Origin: Lobosporangium transversale
Taxonomy: Eukaryota; Mortierellomycota; Mortierellomycetes; Mortierellales; Mortierellaceae
Assembly (NCBI RefSeq): GCF_002105155.1
Contig: NW_019028999.1
Span: forward strand, 617,237-681,236
Length of the DNA stretch: 64,000 bases
Direction of reading: 5' to 3'
The first letter of the stretch is position 1, and each line of letters opens with the position of its first letter. Below the pieces are notes generated by a model. It saw nothing but the letters and a program-made list of their open reading frames with translations, did not search any database and was not told the DNA's origin. A program made the position numbers and the translations under genes. This document shows positions 32,088 through 45,002 of this stretch, piece by piece.

Positions 32088-35000
32088 TCACCAGAATCGC
32101 ATGGACGGCTTCTCATTAAGAACTTGATCAATTACATGGCGCTGACTCTTTCGTAGCGACCGTGCTCCATGAATCAATCCGCCCCTTGCTAGGTTCTGTC
32201 GGAATGGTTGATGGACATGATGTGGTGGGTGGTTATTATGAGTACTGCCTTGGCTACTGGTGCTACTATCGCTATTCGTGCTTGCAACGGATAGCGCAGA
32301 GGCTCTAGGCCCATTAGCATGGTAGTTTGTAAATGGGTCCATAGACGATCCGTACATGACCTTAAGTTTGGTAGCAACCTCTTTTCGATTTATAATTCGT
32401 CGACTACCTGTCCATTGTTCAAGTAAATTCAATACAGGTCCCACCATATCCTTACTCATGCGGTCAGCCTCTCCATATGCTACGCCAGCCCAGCTATACT
32501 TTCCGAGGTCACGGATGTCATCAGGAAACTCTTTTGGTTTATGATGATCGTTCAGTCTTCCCGAGGATGCTGACGAAGCGCTGAGCGACTTTCCATGCCC
32601 ACCTCCATTCGAATATGGATGCTGATGCAACAGTTTGACCACTTTAATTGCTCTTTGAATTCCGCTCTCGGTACTGATATCCAGGTCGTGGTTTAATAAC
32701 CACTCCACATTTTTAATCCTCAGATGCGCCGCTGCTGCAACCAAGGCTGTTTCGCCCGCAAATGACATGGCCGGATCCAAGCCAGCTTCACAAAGGCAAT
32801 CCAGGATACGGTAATCTTCCTGCATTGCTGCTACAACATGAATCAAAGGACGTCCTTGTGCAAACATACGCTCAACTTTCTTCCCGCCTCGCTCCTGATA
32901 CACGTTTTGATTGGCATGTGATATCCGCATCCGAGATTGACGCCGCTCCTGTCTCGAATAAGACAATGTACCTCCTGACCCATCGCCGCTGCTCGCGGAT
33001 CCTGCATACAACTGACGTGACTCATTAACGAGGTTGAGCGCATAAATCTGAGCGCTATTGAGCGGTGTAATCGGATTGCGAATATAAGCCGGGATCCGGG
33101 CTCCGCGCATAACAAAATACTTGAGAGCTTCGTAACAATATTGTGTGTTTGAGGAGACTAAGATCATGACAGGAGTGTAACCTTGCAAATTTTCCAGATT
33201 AATATCGGCCCCAAGCTCTACCAAAACCTTGATGGTATCCATCGGCGACTCAAGGAAAAGACAAGCCAGGTGGAGCGCAGTATCCCCAGTCTGGACGCTG
33301 GACTCGTTAATAGGATTGTAATAAGGTCCCCCGTGGGTAAGGTAGTACTTAAGTGCGGGAATGTCTCCAACAAGCGGACAGAGGTATATGGGTGTCTTGG
33401 GTGGGTTTGCAGGTGAATATGGCTCAGATTGTACACCTTGGTCTCTGAAATATGCACGAGTGCCTGAATCAAAGTATAATTAACGATAATATGTGTGAAT
33501 GTTAATTTTTTTTTTTTTTTTTTTTTTTTCTTCAAAGTTTGCGTTGCATATACCAATGGATCTCGGATAAAGTAACATACGTTCAATATAATTCACGGTT
33601 TCTCTCATCATAGGATCCTGAATATCAAATACCATCCGATTAAGGGCATTGGAAGCTCTCTCCAGACTAGCCATCCGAGCATCAAGCTCTGGTGGGACTG
33701 GAAGAGATGCAGAGGTTGTGTCGCTAGGCACAACAAACCCTGTTGCGATCTGATGGACCGGTTCCGAGGGCTTGGCCATTAGTGTTTGGAGGATCGCGAT
33801 CACTACATCGATTTTGAGTCTCTTGGATGGTTTGACATCCCAGCATTTGACGATAAGGTCGCGGAATTCTCTTGGTGTCCCAGGTACAATTTCTTCCCGT
33901 AAACCGTCCATGAGCTCTCTAAGCAACATAGGCTCACGCAATCGCTTAGCAAAGGGAATGCGGCCAGATGAGATATGCCAAAAAATAACGCCCAGACTGT
34001 AGATATCACAAGCTGCTGAATAAACCGGTCTTTGTTGTGGGAAGCGCTCGGGGGCCAGAAAAGAGGCAACTCCAACTGTTGCTGCCAGCTCTGCGGTCTG
34101 TTCTTTATTGGATGAACGACTCAATCCAAAGTCACAAATCATGGCTGTTCTTTTGTCATCTAACAGAATGTTGCCACTGTGCAGGTCTCTGTGGTGGAAT
34201 CCTGACTTGTGAAGGAACTCGAGTCCCTTTGTGATCTCAATTGAAAGGCGGTATCGCTCGAACCATGTAAGGTTTTCGTGATGCAGCTCCAAGAATGCGC
34301 ACAGGTTCCCATTTGTGCAGTGCTTCATAACCATGCATTTAATATTTGTGCTAGGATCTGTTGTTACGCCGTAAAAAGGGACAATAAAATCATAGTCATG
34401 CACTCGTTTTAGGATCTCGAGCTATTATTTAAATGCATAGACAAGAGATACATTTTGAGAAAATGTTGTTATTTTTGTTAAACAACAACCTATTTTTAAA
34501 CTGAATAGTCATTACAGTCAATAAACTAGGCATACTAAGCGTATTCCAATTTCTAGACATACCTCTTGATCAAATTGCTCGACGCCCTCGTTGTTCTCGG
34601 GTAGAGCACGTTTCAGGACAACTCGAAGTCGAGACCACTCTGCTGTATGAATCTCGCCATAGCCACCCCGCTTCAACGGCTGGATGTTGGTAATATCCTT
34701 AAAGTCAATTTGACGGCAATTATTAACCACAGTCCGCTCTAAAATTCTAGTTCGCTCTCTCTTGAGGGTCTCCTGCGTTTCCAGCTCAGGTACTGCCTCT
34801 TGCACATCATGATAACTTGCATCCTTTCTGTGTTCGCTCTGATCAATGTTGCTAGGGACTCTGTGACCGTCTGCTCCGCCAAAGCTTTCGGCCCCTAATT
34901 CCGCTGCAGAATGCTCTCCTAGCTCACCATAATCATCATCGTCATCTCCGACTGGATGCAAACAATCCACTGGTGAGTGAACTTCGTCTTCGTCATTGTC

Positions 35001-35687
35001 GTCAGATTGCGATCCAGCAGATGAAAGAACGGGTGTCTCGTCGTGCTGCGCATGTGATGATTGTAAGTATTCGCTCTGTGGGATGGCAGCCTGACCCTGG
35101 GATCCGCTCACGTTACTACTAACACTGCTGCCAGCACTGTAGCCTCTAAAGCCAGGACCAGGACGATTCGAATGAATAGGAGGTGTGACTCCCTGGGATC
35201 TTGGTTGTAATGATGGCTGATAGGCTCGAGCAAATTGATCGTCTGGCAGATGATGGTGGTGCGCAGATTGTTGTTGTGAAGGATAGTACTGTTCAGATAA
35301 GGGTCGTGAGGGACGCTGACGAGGGAGTGTCGCAGGGTAGGGTCGTGTGGATGTCGGTATTGAGGGTGGTTGTGCGGATTGTGTATAGCGTGTGACACCT
35401 ACTCTTGTTCCTGCACCTGTCTCTTCCCCTTCCTCGTCCTCCTCCATGACACTGTTGAGAGCTGCATCTTTTCCATTCTTCTGAGCCTTGTTGTTGATGT
35501 TTGCCTCTGAAAGGCTAGTGGGTTCGTTCACACGTAAGGGCTGTCTTGGAGCAGGCAATGGTCCTGTGCTAATGTATTCAACTTCGATCTCAAGGGTTGA
35601 GTATTGTCGAGATTGTTGAGCTGGACGAGGAGCAGAATGTATAGAAGCCCTCCGGTTGAGCGGAGGGGCGTTGGTAGCACTCGACAT
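32088..35687 (-). CDS. Protein kinase with C-terminal ankyrin repeats
   Basis: Three exons on the minus strand: 35687-34563, 34421-33554, 33463-32088; 3369 nt, 1122 residues. The first 320 residues are disordered, rich in Ser, Gln, Pro and His with an acidic patch. The kinase domain (about residues 325-610) has LKRGGYGEIH as glycine loop, VVLK (lysine), HRDLHSGNILLDD (catalytic Asp and Asn), CDFGLSR, APERFP and DIYSLGVIFW. HRDLHSGN is common in the large kinase families of Mucoromycota and Glomeromycotina, which resemble TKL kinases. The third exon carries ankyrin-type units: DTALHLACLFLESPMDTIKV then LVELGADIN, TPVMILVSSNTQYCYEALKY, and PLIHVVAAMQEDYRILDCLC then EAGLDPAMS. The ending is Ser/His-rich. 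The pairing suggests a signalling protein that docks partners through its repeats; no pathway can be named. An in-frame ATG at 35750 would add 21 hydrophobic residues from a repetitive leader and is not preferred. Confidence 0.88.
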
Positions 35688-36479
35688 GGAATGAATGAAT
35701 GAATGAACGAAAGAAGGAAGGAATAAAAGAATAAAGGAAAAAAGGAACAAAGGAATAATGAACGTCCTGTAAAAGAAAAGACGAGGACAATGGGGTCAGC
35801 CAATATTGAAGTTTGGAATAGTAAGATGTGTATGGAAGAGGAGAGAGAGGGGGGGAAAGGAGGGAAGAATGGGAGTGAGGGAGAACAGACAGACAGGATG
35901 GTATTTTTTTTTTTTTTTTTTTTTTTTTTGAATGGGGAGGGCGAAAGACAACAGAAAATATGTTTACACACACATGTCTGTTTACAAACTCTGACTATTG
36001 CTCTGCTCAACTAACAATGATGTTGCTCCAAAGTATGTACAGACCATGACCATGACCATCTTCAATGCTTCGAATGTTTGCACTGCCAACATTTTTTTTT
36101 TCTTTTCTTTCGCCTACAATCTATGACGAGAAAAAAATCTTTTTTTTTTTTTTTTTTTTTTTTTCCTCTAGCAAATTCCCTATATTTCTAACTACCCAAG
36201 ATCAAATATCCATTTGCTAAAAGAAAAAATATCAAGAGTATCACAGCCATTGATCAGCATTGTGTGTAAATGGAATTAAAGTTAAAAAAGAAGTGGCGTT
36301 CATTCTGGTCTAATGTATATAATTCCATAAATAAAATTACTGAATCCGAGGCTGAATATTCCTTGGGCGAAAAGGTCCGTGTCTTTTGTGTCCTCAATCC
36401 AAAGGTGGTCCAACAAAGATGTTAAAAAAATAACCTTTGCCTGATCTAACGCAATGGTAACGAGAAATCCTATTCCAGA

Positions 36480-37700
36480 ATGAAATTCTTTGCATTATTT
36501 TATTATTTTACCAACTCAATAGGCCCAACGGGGCTTTGAGGCTGTTCATGGGGCAATTCGCCACAACGATGTTTGTGAGATGTTCCACGTCAATAATTTC
36601 TTTGTGCTCAACAGATTGTCATACCCAAATCACAGTCATATCTTCCAGACTCAACCATCCAGAGTCCACTTTGCCTTAAGGACCGCAACCTCGCCCTTAT
36701 CCAAAGATGCGTCAACCATGGGCTGTGGGACACTACCAAATTGGCTAGTAAAAAGCACAGGCACTGGTCTTCAACTGGGGTTCGAGGAAGCAAGGGAAAA
36801 GCCCCGTCCATACAATGCTCTTGCGAGTATTCTTTGAACTAGAGGACCAAGAAAGTGTTCAAAAACACAACCGGGAGAAGTATGGTAACGAGAACAAAGC
36901 TTCTCTTTTACCCATTATGAAGCATCTTGCGAGTCTTAGCTACTAATCTTGGTTAACTGTCTGCCCAGAAGCAACAGAGCCAGATCAAGAGGGATCTGGA
37001 CTTTTAGATCCATCCCATAAGCAGCAGCGACATGATGAAATGAGGAATTAGTAAGTATGAATTGTCCACAGATAATTGTTACCATGGGCACTCAAGGAGC
37101 ACTCGATCATCTTGCAAAGCCTGATGCCAAAAGGGCGCCTTTAATACATTCGTTATCCAAGTAGGCGTATTTTTTCATCTACTTCCGCTACTCGACTGCT
37201 ACGACAAAGTCGTTCCTCGCAACACTCTAACAGGAGGGCTCCCAGGCTTCACATTCTTTTTGCGGGAACATACAGAATGGTCTTGTAGACACACTTCGAG
37301 ACTCCTCAGTCGAGAGCCGCGTCGCTTATTCAGCCCAACCGGTACACTGCATTTTGATGGCCCTACCATCATCCAAAAGAACAAGGTCCATAATACGAGG
37401 ACTACGACATCGACGCGCATCCAGAATAAAGCAATGCAAGTGATAAAACAGGTCGCCAATCACTTTAGTACACATCCTGCTGTGCTTTATCAAAAATATC
37501 ATCAGATATAACATAGCGGCTATCACGGAGTGGCGACCAACAACGTCTTTGGGCACAGCATTCGAGACCGCATTTGCCACAAACCTTGGAAGAATAGGCG
37601 AACAGTCATGGCGAGACAGACATGTGCGTGAGCGCATCTCTTCTCAGTTAAGGGCCACAATTGCCATAATTGATTCTGTTTTCCTTTTCATCGTCCTAGA
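36480..37700. pseudogene. Possible decayed coding sequence, unidentified
   Basis: About 1.2 kb with few homopolymers and a higher GC share than its surroundings, broken into short frames. On the plus strand, around 36830-36935, a stop-free stretch reads FELEDQESVQKHNREKYG. On the minus strand, 37637-37326 encodes 103 residues that include YHLHCFILDARRCRSPRIM and DLVLLDDGRAIKMQCTG. No family is recognised and the two strands cannot both be real. It may be a decayed gene or a mobile-element fragment, or chance. Low confidence. Confidence 0.25.
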
Positions 37701-38257
37701 CCATATCAGGAGACTAGGAACGAGATGAGGTTGTTTGGGCTTAGTCTAGTACAAATGGCTATGTTATTAGTAATGAGAATCCCCAGAACGTAAAAAGAAA
37801 GTGGAACAAGGATTAAAGAATTATTGCAAAGCATGCAAGCGTGATGAGAAACAGTGACTTGATCCTGGATTGTTTGAGTTTTGGAATGCACTGATTGACT
37901 ATTAGAAATCATTGTTCGTCTTTGTCTTTTAGTCACAGTCCATGCATTTGAAGGGATGAACTGAGAACAAGAACAGACGAGCAAAGCAGAACATCATTGA
38001 ATAGAAACATCTGTTTCTTAGTATAGTGGTTTCACTCATTGCTGAGCTGATCTTTCATGCTTGACATAATCCGTTTTTAGAAACGAGGACGTCGACACGC
38101 TATTGCATGATAGTTCTGGATCATGTTAAGTCTCCGACTAAACTCGGCCACTGATCGTTCTATCTCTTGAGATAGTCATAATGCGAGAGAATTTTTTTTT
38201 TTTATTTTTTATTTTTAACAGAAAGTCTAATAACATCAGTTCTGTTGTTCGGAAGAA

Positions 38258-38261
<4 letters not shown>

Positions 38262-38288
<27 letters not shown>

Positions 38289-38289
38289 A
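38262..38289. repeat. (AAAT)n microsatellite
   Basis: About seven units of AATA/AAAT in the spacer upstream of the GATA gene. A similar tetranucleotide run (aaataaat...) lies at about 43936-43960 in an intron of the Lines-homolog gene. Confidence 0.9.
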
Positions 38290-39054
38290 AAAATATCGGG
38301 ATCGACACAGATCTCGATCATTACAAAATTGGAGATCCACGATGTTAGGGAACACTAAAGAGACTTTTTTTTTTTTTTTTTTTTTTAGTGAGCATACACA
38401 GATGCATGTACCTGTAATGAGGTCGGAATTGAAATAGGTATATAAATATTAATAATTTCCCTTTACAAGTGCATAATAACGCTTTGTAGAGTTTACACTA
38501 ATAAGTATATATATTTATAACATGACATTCCTGCCTTGCAAGTGGTGACGATGAATAATCTGAAGGTTGCAATTGAGTGCTGGAAACACAGATCGGATCG
38601 GGCAATTAAGGATCCAAAAAAGCCAGAAGAAGGAGGCTTGCACACAGATGTTTGCATAATAAAAGATCCAATACAGATGGGACAGGAAAGACATCGACAA
38701 CAAATGGCCATATCGATCAATAAATAAACAAAGGAATAAAGTACGACCAAGCCTAGAACTACGAATAATAAATAATAAATAATAAATAATATATAAATAA
38801 TAAATAATACATGTCAATAGGAGATGTAAACAGGAATAAATCGATGCACTAAACAAAGAGTCAGATTAGCTTTATAGTTTTTTTAGTTTTTAGTTTTAGT
38901 TTTAGTTTTAGTCTTGACAAAGATCACTCCTCCCTCATACCATACCATTTCCCTGCTCCTCTGTCCCCCCAGCATTTCTCTCCTGCCTTGCTCTCAGATT
39001 TCCAGATCCAACAACAAACACAACAAAGGCATCGGCATTGAATGCTCTGAAGTC

Positions 39055-39103
<49 letters not shown>

Positions 39104-39812
39104 CTTTCACTACTTTGCGTATTCAACTTCACTACTTTGCGTATGTGGATGTAGCCTTGTGTTCTATCCCTTCTCCTCTTTCTCTTTTTCCCCTGGCTAT
39201 CCTTTCTTTTGCGATTTTGTTGCTTTTTGAATCCGGATACTCGACCAGGTTCTCTGAATCAAGGACATTTGACCTGTTTCTCTTACAACGACTCCTCCTC
39301 CTTCTCGTTCTCTCACTCACTCGCTCTCACTCTTTTTTCCTACATTATATTCCATCATTCATTGTTCATTATTCTTCATTCCTCTTGTCTCTTTTCTCTC
39401 CTTTCGTTATTTACTCTTATTTTTCCTCGTCTCCTTTCCACGCCGAGTCTCATTCATAAAAAAAAAAACGTTCATTCGTTTATATAGTTCTTTGGCTTTT
39501 TTTTTTTTTTTTTTTTTTTTTTTTCCTCATTAAGCCTATTGAAACCAACTGATTCTAGACACAGAGGGTCTGTCTCACTTGCTCTTGTCTTTTAGGCCAA
39601 TATATATTTCAGTTTACTTGCCCAGGTGTCAAAGACTATTTTCAAAACATCGTTCATTACATTCGTCCCTTTCCTTCAAACCCCCCCCAAAACCCTCACC
39701 CTCAAAATCTCATTGCTCAAACGCACACTTTCTCTTCTCCTCTCCTATTTTTTTGTTGAGCCACATATAATCAAGATTGGTTCATTAGAACGTTTTTGCA
39801 TGCCTGCACTCA

Positions 39813-42483
39813 ATGTCCTCTTACAACCCTACGAGCTATATTAATAATACACCAGCTGACAGTACTGAACACTGGCATCAAAAGCTGTCTCCTTCACACT
39901 CTCATTACTCATATCCCCATCCAACTCAGCAACAGCCTCAGCAACATTTGCACCATCACCCCAACTCACAACGAAGTATGTTGGAGATATCGCATAGTAA
40001 AAAGCTAGTGGCCAGGATTGAAGGGGAGGAAGAGGATTTGGAAGTTATTGGAAGTGGCATTGCTGGGTCTTATGAGCCCCTCCCGTCGAAAGCAAGGCTT
40101 CCTACAAAGCTTCCTAAGCTCAGATATGACTACCCTCAGGCCTCTGTCCAAAACTTCAGTCCGGGAACCAGCCTGATATTCAACGCCTATCGTGGGCACT
40201 CTGCACTCTTGACGCACCCTAATATGTCGAGTCCAGAGGATATTGACAATTATGCACATGGGAGGATGATTCAACATGGAGCCCGAAACTATCTTTCGCA
40301 GGGTGCTCACTTGGAACACCCTCGACAGCGGGTGACTTATCCTTCCCATGAATCAGATAGTCATCCATCCTATCCTCATTCTGGGCCAGATGAACAGTCT
40401 TCACCTTACCGCCCGCCTCATGAGAGCCAACCACATTCTTATGCAGTCAATGGCGTCTCTAGAGCCTCAAGAGACTATCGAGACTATCGCGCCTCCAGAG
40501 ATCCACGTGAAAACTGTGATCCACGAGACTATGAGCGATCGCCTGGGATGTCTTCAGCTGTGTCAATGCCAACGATGGATCAAAGCCGCGATGACCGAGG
40601 AAGACCTTCAGATTATCACGATCATCCTCATCCGCCACGCGACCATTATCCACCACAAGCACCACAACAGGTGCCACCACCACCACCACCACCACCACCA
40701 CCACCAACTCAACACTTTCCACCGGATGAAGCACATACTATACCGCCAACGCACCGTTCAATGTCTGGACCATCACATTGGAAGCGACCAGATAGTGATC
40801 ATCATGGTCCTCGTCAACCCTATGAGAACAATAGCCCTCATCCTCCTCCTGGACCTTCAATACCACAGTCAAGTTCCGCCAGAGAACCATGGGATCCCTC
40901 TACGGAGTCTAGATTACCTCGTTCAACTGCTGCAATAGACATTCCACAACCGCGGAATCGCAGCTCCACTAATTATCCAAACACATTCGATTCACACGAT
41001 TCTATGGATTCGAACATGCGTGATCATTCGCGTCAACATCGTATGCCCGCAGGACATCAAGGAGGCCCCGATATCCCAGCTGAAGGGCCTGGCTTTCGTG
41101 GACCTTATAGTCAACGTTCGACGGGACCACGTTATGCATTATCGCGGATTAATTATCGGATGGTATATTTAAGGATAACGATGTCTATGAAAGTGCATAT
41201 TATTTAAAGGGATGTTCAATGGGCTAACCTGGACGATCTTTTTTTTTTTTTTTTTTTTCTTCAGATATTTGAATATGCAAGTGAAATTCGGGAGTGTTTG
41301 ATTAAAGGAAAAGCTGGATCAACAGATCGACTTCTTTACAATGCTGAAATTTTAAGCAAGGTTTTCATGGTAAATCAATGATGAGGATCTATTTCGTATT
41401 AACTGCAATCCTATAAATAGTATACCTTTTGTATTGAACACTTTTTTTTTTTTTTTTTTTTTTTTTCCTTTTTTATTTAGGGATGTCGTGTGGACATTGA
41501 CCCGAATGCACCAACCGAGGATGAGGCGGTAAGGCACTTGAGGCATAATGAAGAGAAGAGTATATAATGTTGATAGAGGATAATGGAGCTCAAAGAGAAG
41601 CGACGAGAGCATTGCATCGTTATTTCGTATCATGGTATATAACTCCCGTTATACTCATTCATCCTAATGATTCACTTTTGTCGAATGACAGACCGTTAGT
41701 CCACACCAATTACGTTGTACCTCATGTAATAGCGTCAAGACGCCAGAGTGGCGCAAAGGACCTTTGGGTAAGTATCCAAACAATAGACTGGCCCAATAGG
41801 ATTTGTTTACAAAATTTTTTTTTACTCATTTTTTTCTTTTAAAAAAAAAAAAAAAAAAAATAGGACCTAGAACGCTCTGCAACGCATGTGGCCTCAGTAA
41901 GTCAATCAAAGCTGCAACTAATCAATCCTCCATGTATCGCTTTATGTTCTTAACCATGAAACATTTTTCTTCTTTTCTGTCTTCTTTAAAAATGATAGTT
42001 TGGGGCAAGATGTCAAGAAGCAAAGCAGCGCTGGCAAAAAACAAACTGGAGGCGGCTTCTAAAGCGGATTCATCTATCACTGATGCTGCTATTGGAGATA
42101 CTCAAATGACAGATGCTACAGCGGGTTCCGATATCGGCAGTCTAGGATCCTCAACAATAGTAGAATCATCTGCACCAAATGAGGGGACTCGCAAGCGAGG
42201 TCGTGATTTGGCTTCGTCTCAGGATGAAGATGAAGAAGAGTCGCTCGCAAGAGACGAGGATAGAAAGGTGATTGAAGAATCAACGCAGGAGGTGCAACAA
42301 ATGCATCAGAAATTATCCGCACAAGAGCCACTTCATGATCCTCCACCGACGAATCATAATGTGGACACTGCATCATATGGTCCCTGTGAACAGGAAATGC
42401 GATCTGCTGCAGAGAAGGAGAATCAAGAAAAGGATATACCTGCTGGTGGGCGCAAGCTAGCTCTTTCATACTTGCTAGCATAA
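39813..42483 (+). CDS. GATA-type zinc-finger transcription factor
   Basis: Six exons: 39813-41162, 41265-41369, 41481-41528, 41692-41767, 41864-41896 (33 nt), 41999-42483; 2097 nt, 698 residues. The finger is C-x2-C-x18-C-x2-C: CTSCNSVKTPEWRKGPLG/GPRTLCNACGL, then IWGKMSRSK. The 18-residue loop and 'TPEWRKGP' are the form seen in white-collar and NsdD/SUB-1 type fungal factors rather than the 17-residue loop of AreA. The finger is split over exons 4-6. Before it, IFEYASEIRECLIKGKAG and RLLYNAEILSKVFMGCRVD form a conserved-looking helical block. The first 450 residues are low-complexity, rich in His, Pro, Ser, Arg and Asp, with ten or so consecutive prolines from a CCA run at about 40674-40706. 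The C-terminal tail is acidic. No PAS or LOV domain is visible, so it is not a WC-1. A short upstream ATG frame (39799-39843) overlaps the start. Confidence 0.88.
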
Positions 42484-42789
42484 AATATGCTTTAATATTA
42501 TAATCTCGCCCTTATTCATGTGCCTGGTTTGCTTGATTTGTTTTCTTGAAGGTTAAATGTTTAATGTTTATTATTTTCTAATAATTGCTTCCTTCATTAG
42601 TTTTTTTTTTTTTTTTTTTTTTTTTTTTCCCCTCTCCTATCCATTCTCTCTCCCTTGCATCTGTAGGACCCTTTCCTGTGTATTTTTTTTTTTTTTTCCA
42701 CCTTTATGGGGGTTATGAGCATCCAGCAGGGAACTATTCACAATTTAACCTTTTTTTTTTTTGCTATCACATGTGAATGGTTTATTGTC
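42484..42789. other. Convergent spacer with T runs
   Basis: 306 bp between the GATA and Lines-homolog stop codons. It is dominated by T runs (about 42600-42628, 42683-42697, 42751-42762). No gene. Confidence 0.7.
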
Positions 42790-44639
42790 TCAATGAGGAT
42801 ATGGTATCGTAGCGATGACGGATGACAAAATGTCTCTACTGTGATCCAGTACTACCAAGAGGGCCCGTGGGTTGTAAGGGAATAGATTTTTATCATTTAA
42901 CTTTCGAATTTGATCAACCAGCTGTGAAAGACAGAGCTCCATGTTACACAATTGTGTTCTTGTTGGGCTGATTTGCTCATTATTATCATCATCATCTTCA
43001 TATATGATCTTGCTTTCTTCTTCCAATATGATCTGGTGGTGCCAACGTGCGATTAGAGTTTTTTGATCTGATTCATGCTCTGTAAAGGTCCGTAAGACCA
43101 TCATCATTGCACTAAGCATCCCTCCTGTCCTTTGGTCATCCAGTGTTAAAAGTAAATCAAGTAAAGTCTGGTGGTCATATCCGATCGTTTCCAGAAACAG
43201 GAATAGTGCCTCTAGTGGATGAACATGGCGATGAAGATGGATGTATAGTTCCTTGACCGATAACAGCAATGATGGCGATGGGATGACAGAAGAAGAAAAA
43301 TAATAATGGTCATCATGTGAGCATATCTGATCAAGTTTCTGATGGATCTGAGCTATGGTCAGCAGTAACCATGAGATACCGGCATCATCTTCGGCATAGA
43401 TCCTCAAGAGGATTTTCAAGGTCTTTGGCCCAACCCAGGATTGAAGAAACGTAGAAAGGGACGGTAGCTGGGATGCTATCTGGTCCAACATGACTGTTTC
43501 CTTTGTAAGATCAGTAGCCTGTTGACTATGGGCTTTTGGATTCGTTAGAGAGCTGAGGATAGAGAGCACAGCAGTCAAAAACACGCGGCCTAGCTGACGG
43601 ATCGCCTCTGGATTTGACACAAGGGGCTGCAGAGCTTTGTGGATCTGGGTGTAGGCAGGGTTGTTGGAGAAAATAAAAACAGTAGCCTCGGTTGAAAAGT
43701 AATCGAGTTCAGGGTCATGCTCACTCAAGGCAGTCATGATTTTAAGCAATAAAGGAGCCAGTCCCTTGAGAACGTAAACCGATAATTCCAGAGCGTTAGA
43801 CAAATTGTGGGAAGAATCCGGGCTTGGTCCAGCAGTAGCTGGTGGAGCATCCTTTACCAATAATCCCAAGAGCTCAAACAGTTTTCGGAGTGATGATGGC
43901 TTGAATAAAGAGACGTCTATGAGCTTGAAGATGTAAATAAATAAATAAATAAATAAATATCTATAATAGTTGCTTACAGCGATTTATATCGTTACCTGAT
44001 CTGTACAGCGGCTTATATTTTCATGGCAAAGAACAACATATCGATACCATGATTCTTTGATGCTGTGTATGGTGCGATATTTTTCAAGATCAATCAACAG
44101 TCTCAACATCGCGTACTGTGTCTCTTCCGAACGAAGGATTTGTGGCAACACAAGATCCCAGAACGGTGAGAGCAGAGTCAATTCCCTTAAAGTAATCAAT
44201 GCAGCATGGTTGTGAATCTCCTTCTCTTGACTGGAATGGTCACTTGAACCGGTTTTCAGGTGGCGGATCAAATGTCGATGATGCTTGAACAGCAGGTGGA
44301 ACAATTCAAGAACGTTCCGCTGCTGCTGTCGTTGCTGTTGTAGTAGTAGTAGTAGTTGTTGTTGTTGTTCATACGAAATAGAGGGAAAAGTATGGCTATC
44401 GACAAATCTTTGGGAAAGCTTACGAATAAGCTGATGCTGCAGTTGATTCACACAAAGTTGATCAAACTCCATCGGTAGATTCGAGAGCAAGAGCAATGTC
44501 TTGATTATTCTATATACAACAAACTGAATGTATAGATCAGAGATATTCGAAAGGTAGATCTATTCACATTTTTTTTTTTTTTTTTTTTTTTTTTATTGTT
44601 TGATACCTTTAAATAATTAGTGAAGATGGTCTCGGCAAA

Positions 44640-44695
<56 letters not shown>

Positions 44696-45002
44696 CAACT
44701 TACAATAATGTCCGTGTCATGTAGCAAAGCAAGCTGCAGGTCAATATTGGAAAGCCATTGTGTATCAGAGAGTGCAGCCAACAATTCGGCTGAATTATCC
44801 TCTTTTAGAACCAACTAAAAGGTCAGAAACGTAAAAAAAAAAAAAAAAAAAAAGCGCCGATATTAAGCTTCGTGCACTTTGCAAACATTTTTTTTATTTT
44901 TTATTTTTTAATTTTTTAATTTTTATTTTCCGTCCATTCCGGGCAAATGCACGCACTTCTCACCAGACGAATATGATCAAGAAGTTGTAATGTTTTTGGC
45001 AT
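42790..45002 (-). CDS. Lines (LINS) family protein homolog
   Basis: Four exons on the minus strand: 45002-44964, 44814-44704, 44523-43996, 43923-42790; 1812 nt, 603 residues. The protein is all-helical and Leu-rich. Two parts resemble the Lines family. Mid-protein, HPLEALFLFLETIGYDHQTLLDLLL then VLRTFTEH recalls the LINS N-terminal-domain stretch 'LLDLLIS...FLLYLLRFLK'. Near the end, LCNMELCLSQLVDQIRKL then LFPYNPRALLVVLDH matches the LINS C-terminal motif 'LIRLxxxIxxLxxxxLFPYNPxPLL'. Lines acts in Drosophila segmentation and the human homolog LINS1 is linked to intellectual disability; the molecular role is not settled, and none is known to me in fungi. Choosing the acceptors CAG/TTT (44523) and AAG/CTC (43923) is required for frame; the closer TAG sites break it. 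Introns contain T(n)A(n) and AAAT repeats. A Gln/Leu-rich stretch from CTG/TTG runs lies near 44320-44365. Confidence 0.72.
44641..44694. repeat. T(n)A(n) palindromic homopolymer in a Lines-homolog intron
   Basis: About 12 T followed by over 40 A in intron 44524-44703; a separate T run of about 25 lies 45 bp before it. Confidence 0.92.

Larger units (their letters stand above)
35688..39812. other. 4.1-kb spacer between the kinase-ankyrin and GATA genes
   Basis: Divergent region. 35700-36180 is purine/pyrimidine-skewed leader DNA with a GAAT repeat and T runs. 36480-37700 has a base composition closer to coding DNA (see the pseudogene entry). 37700-38900 is AT-rich with (AATA)n near 38262-38287 and an ATAAATA repeat near 38766-38815. 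38900-39800 is pyrimidine-rich (TTTTC repeats, T runs), the likely leader region of the GATA gene. No intact gene could be supported. Confidence 0.55.

Noticed and set aside
35688-35750. In-frame hydrophobic extension of the kinase-ankyrin protein
   Set aside because: It is encoded by a GAAT/AAGGAAT repetitive leader; a signal peptide would not fit a cytosolic kinase.
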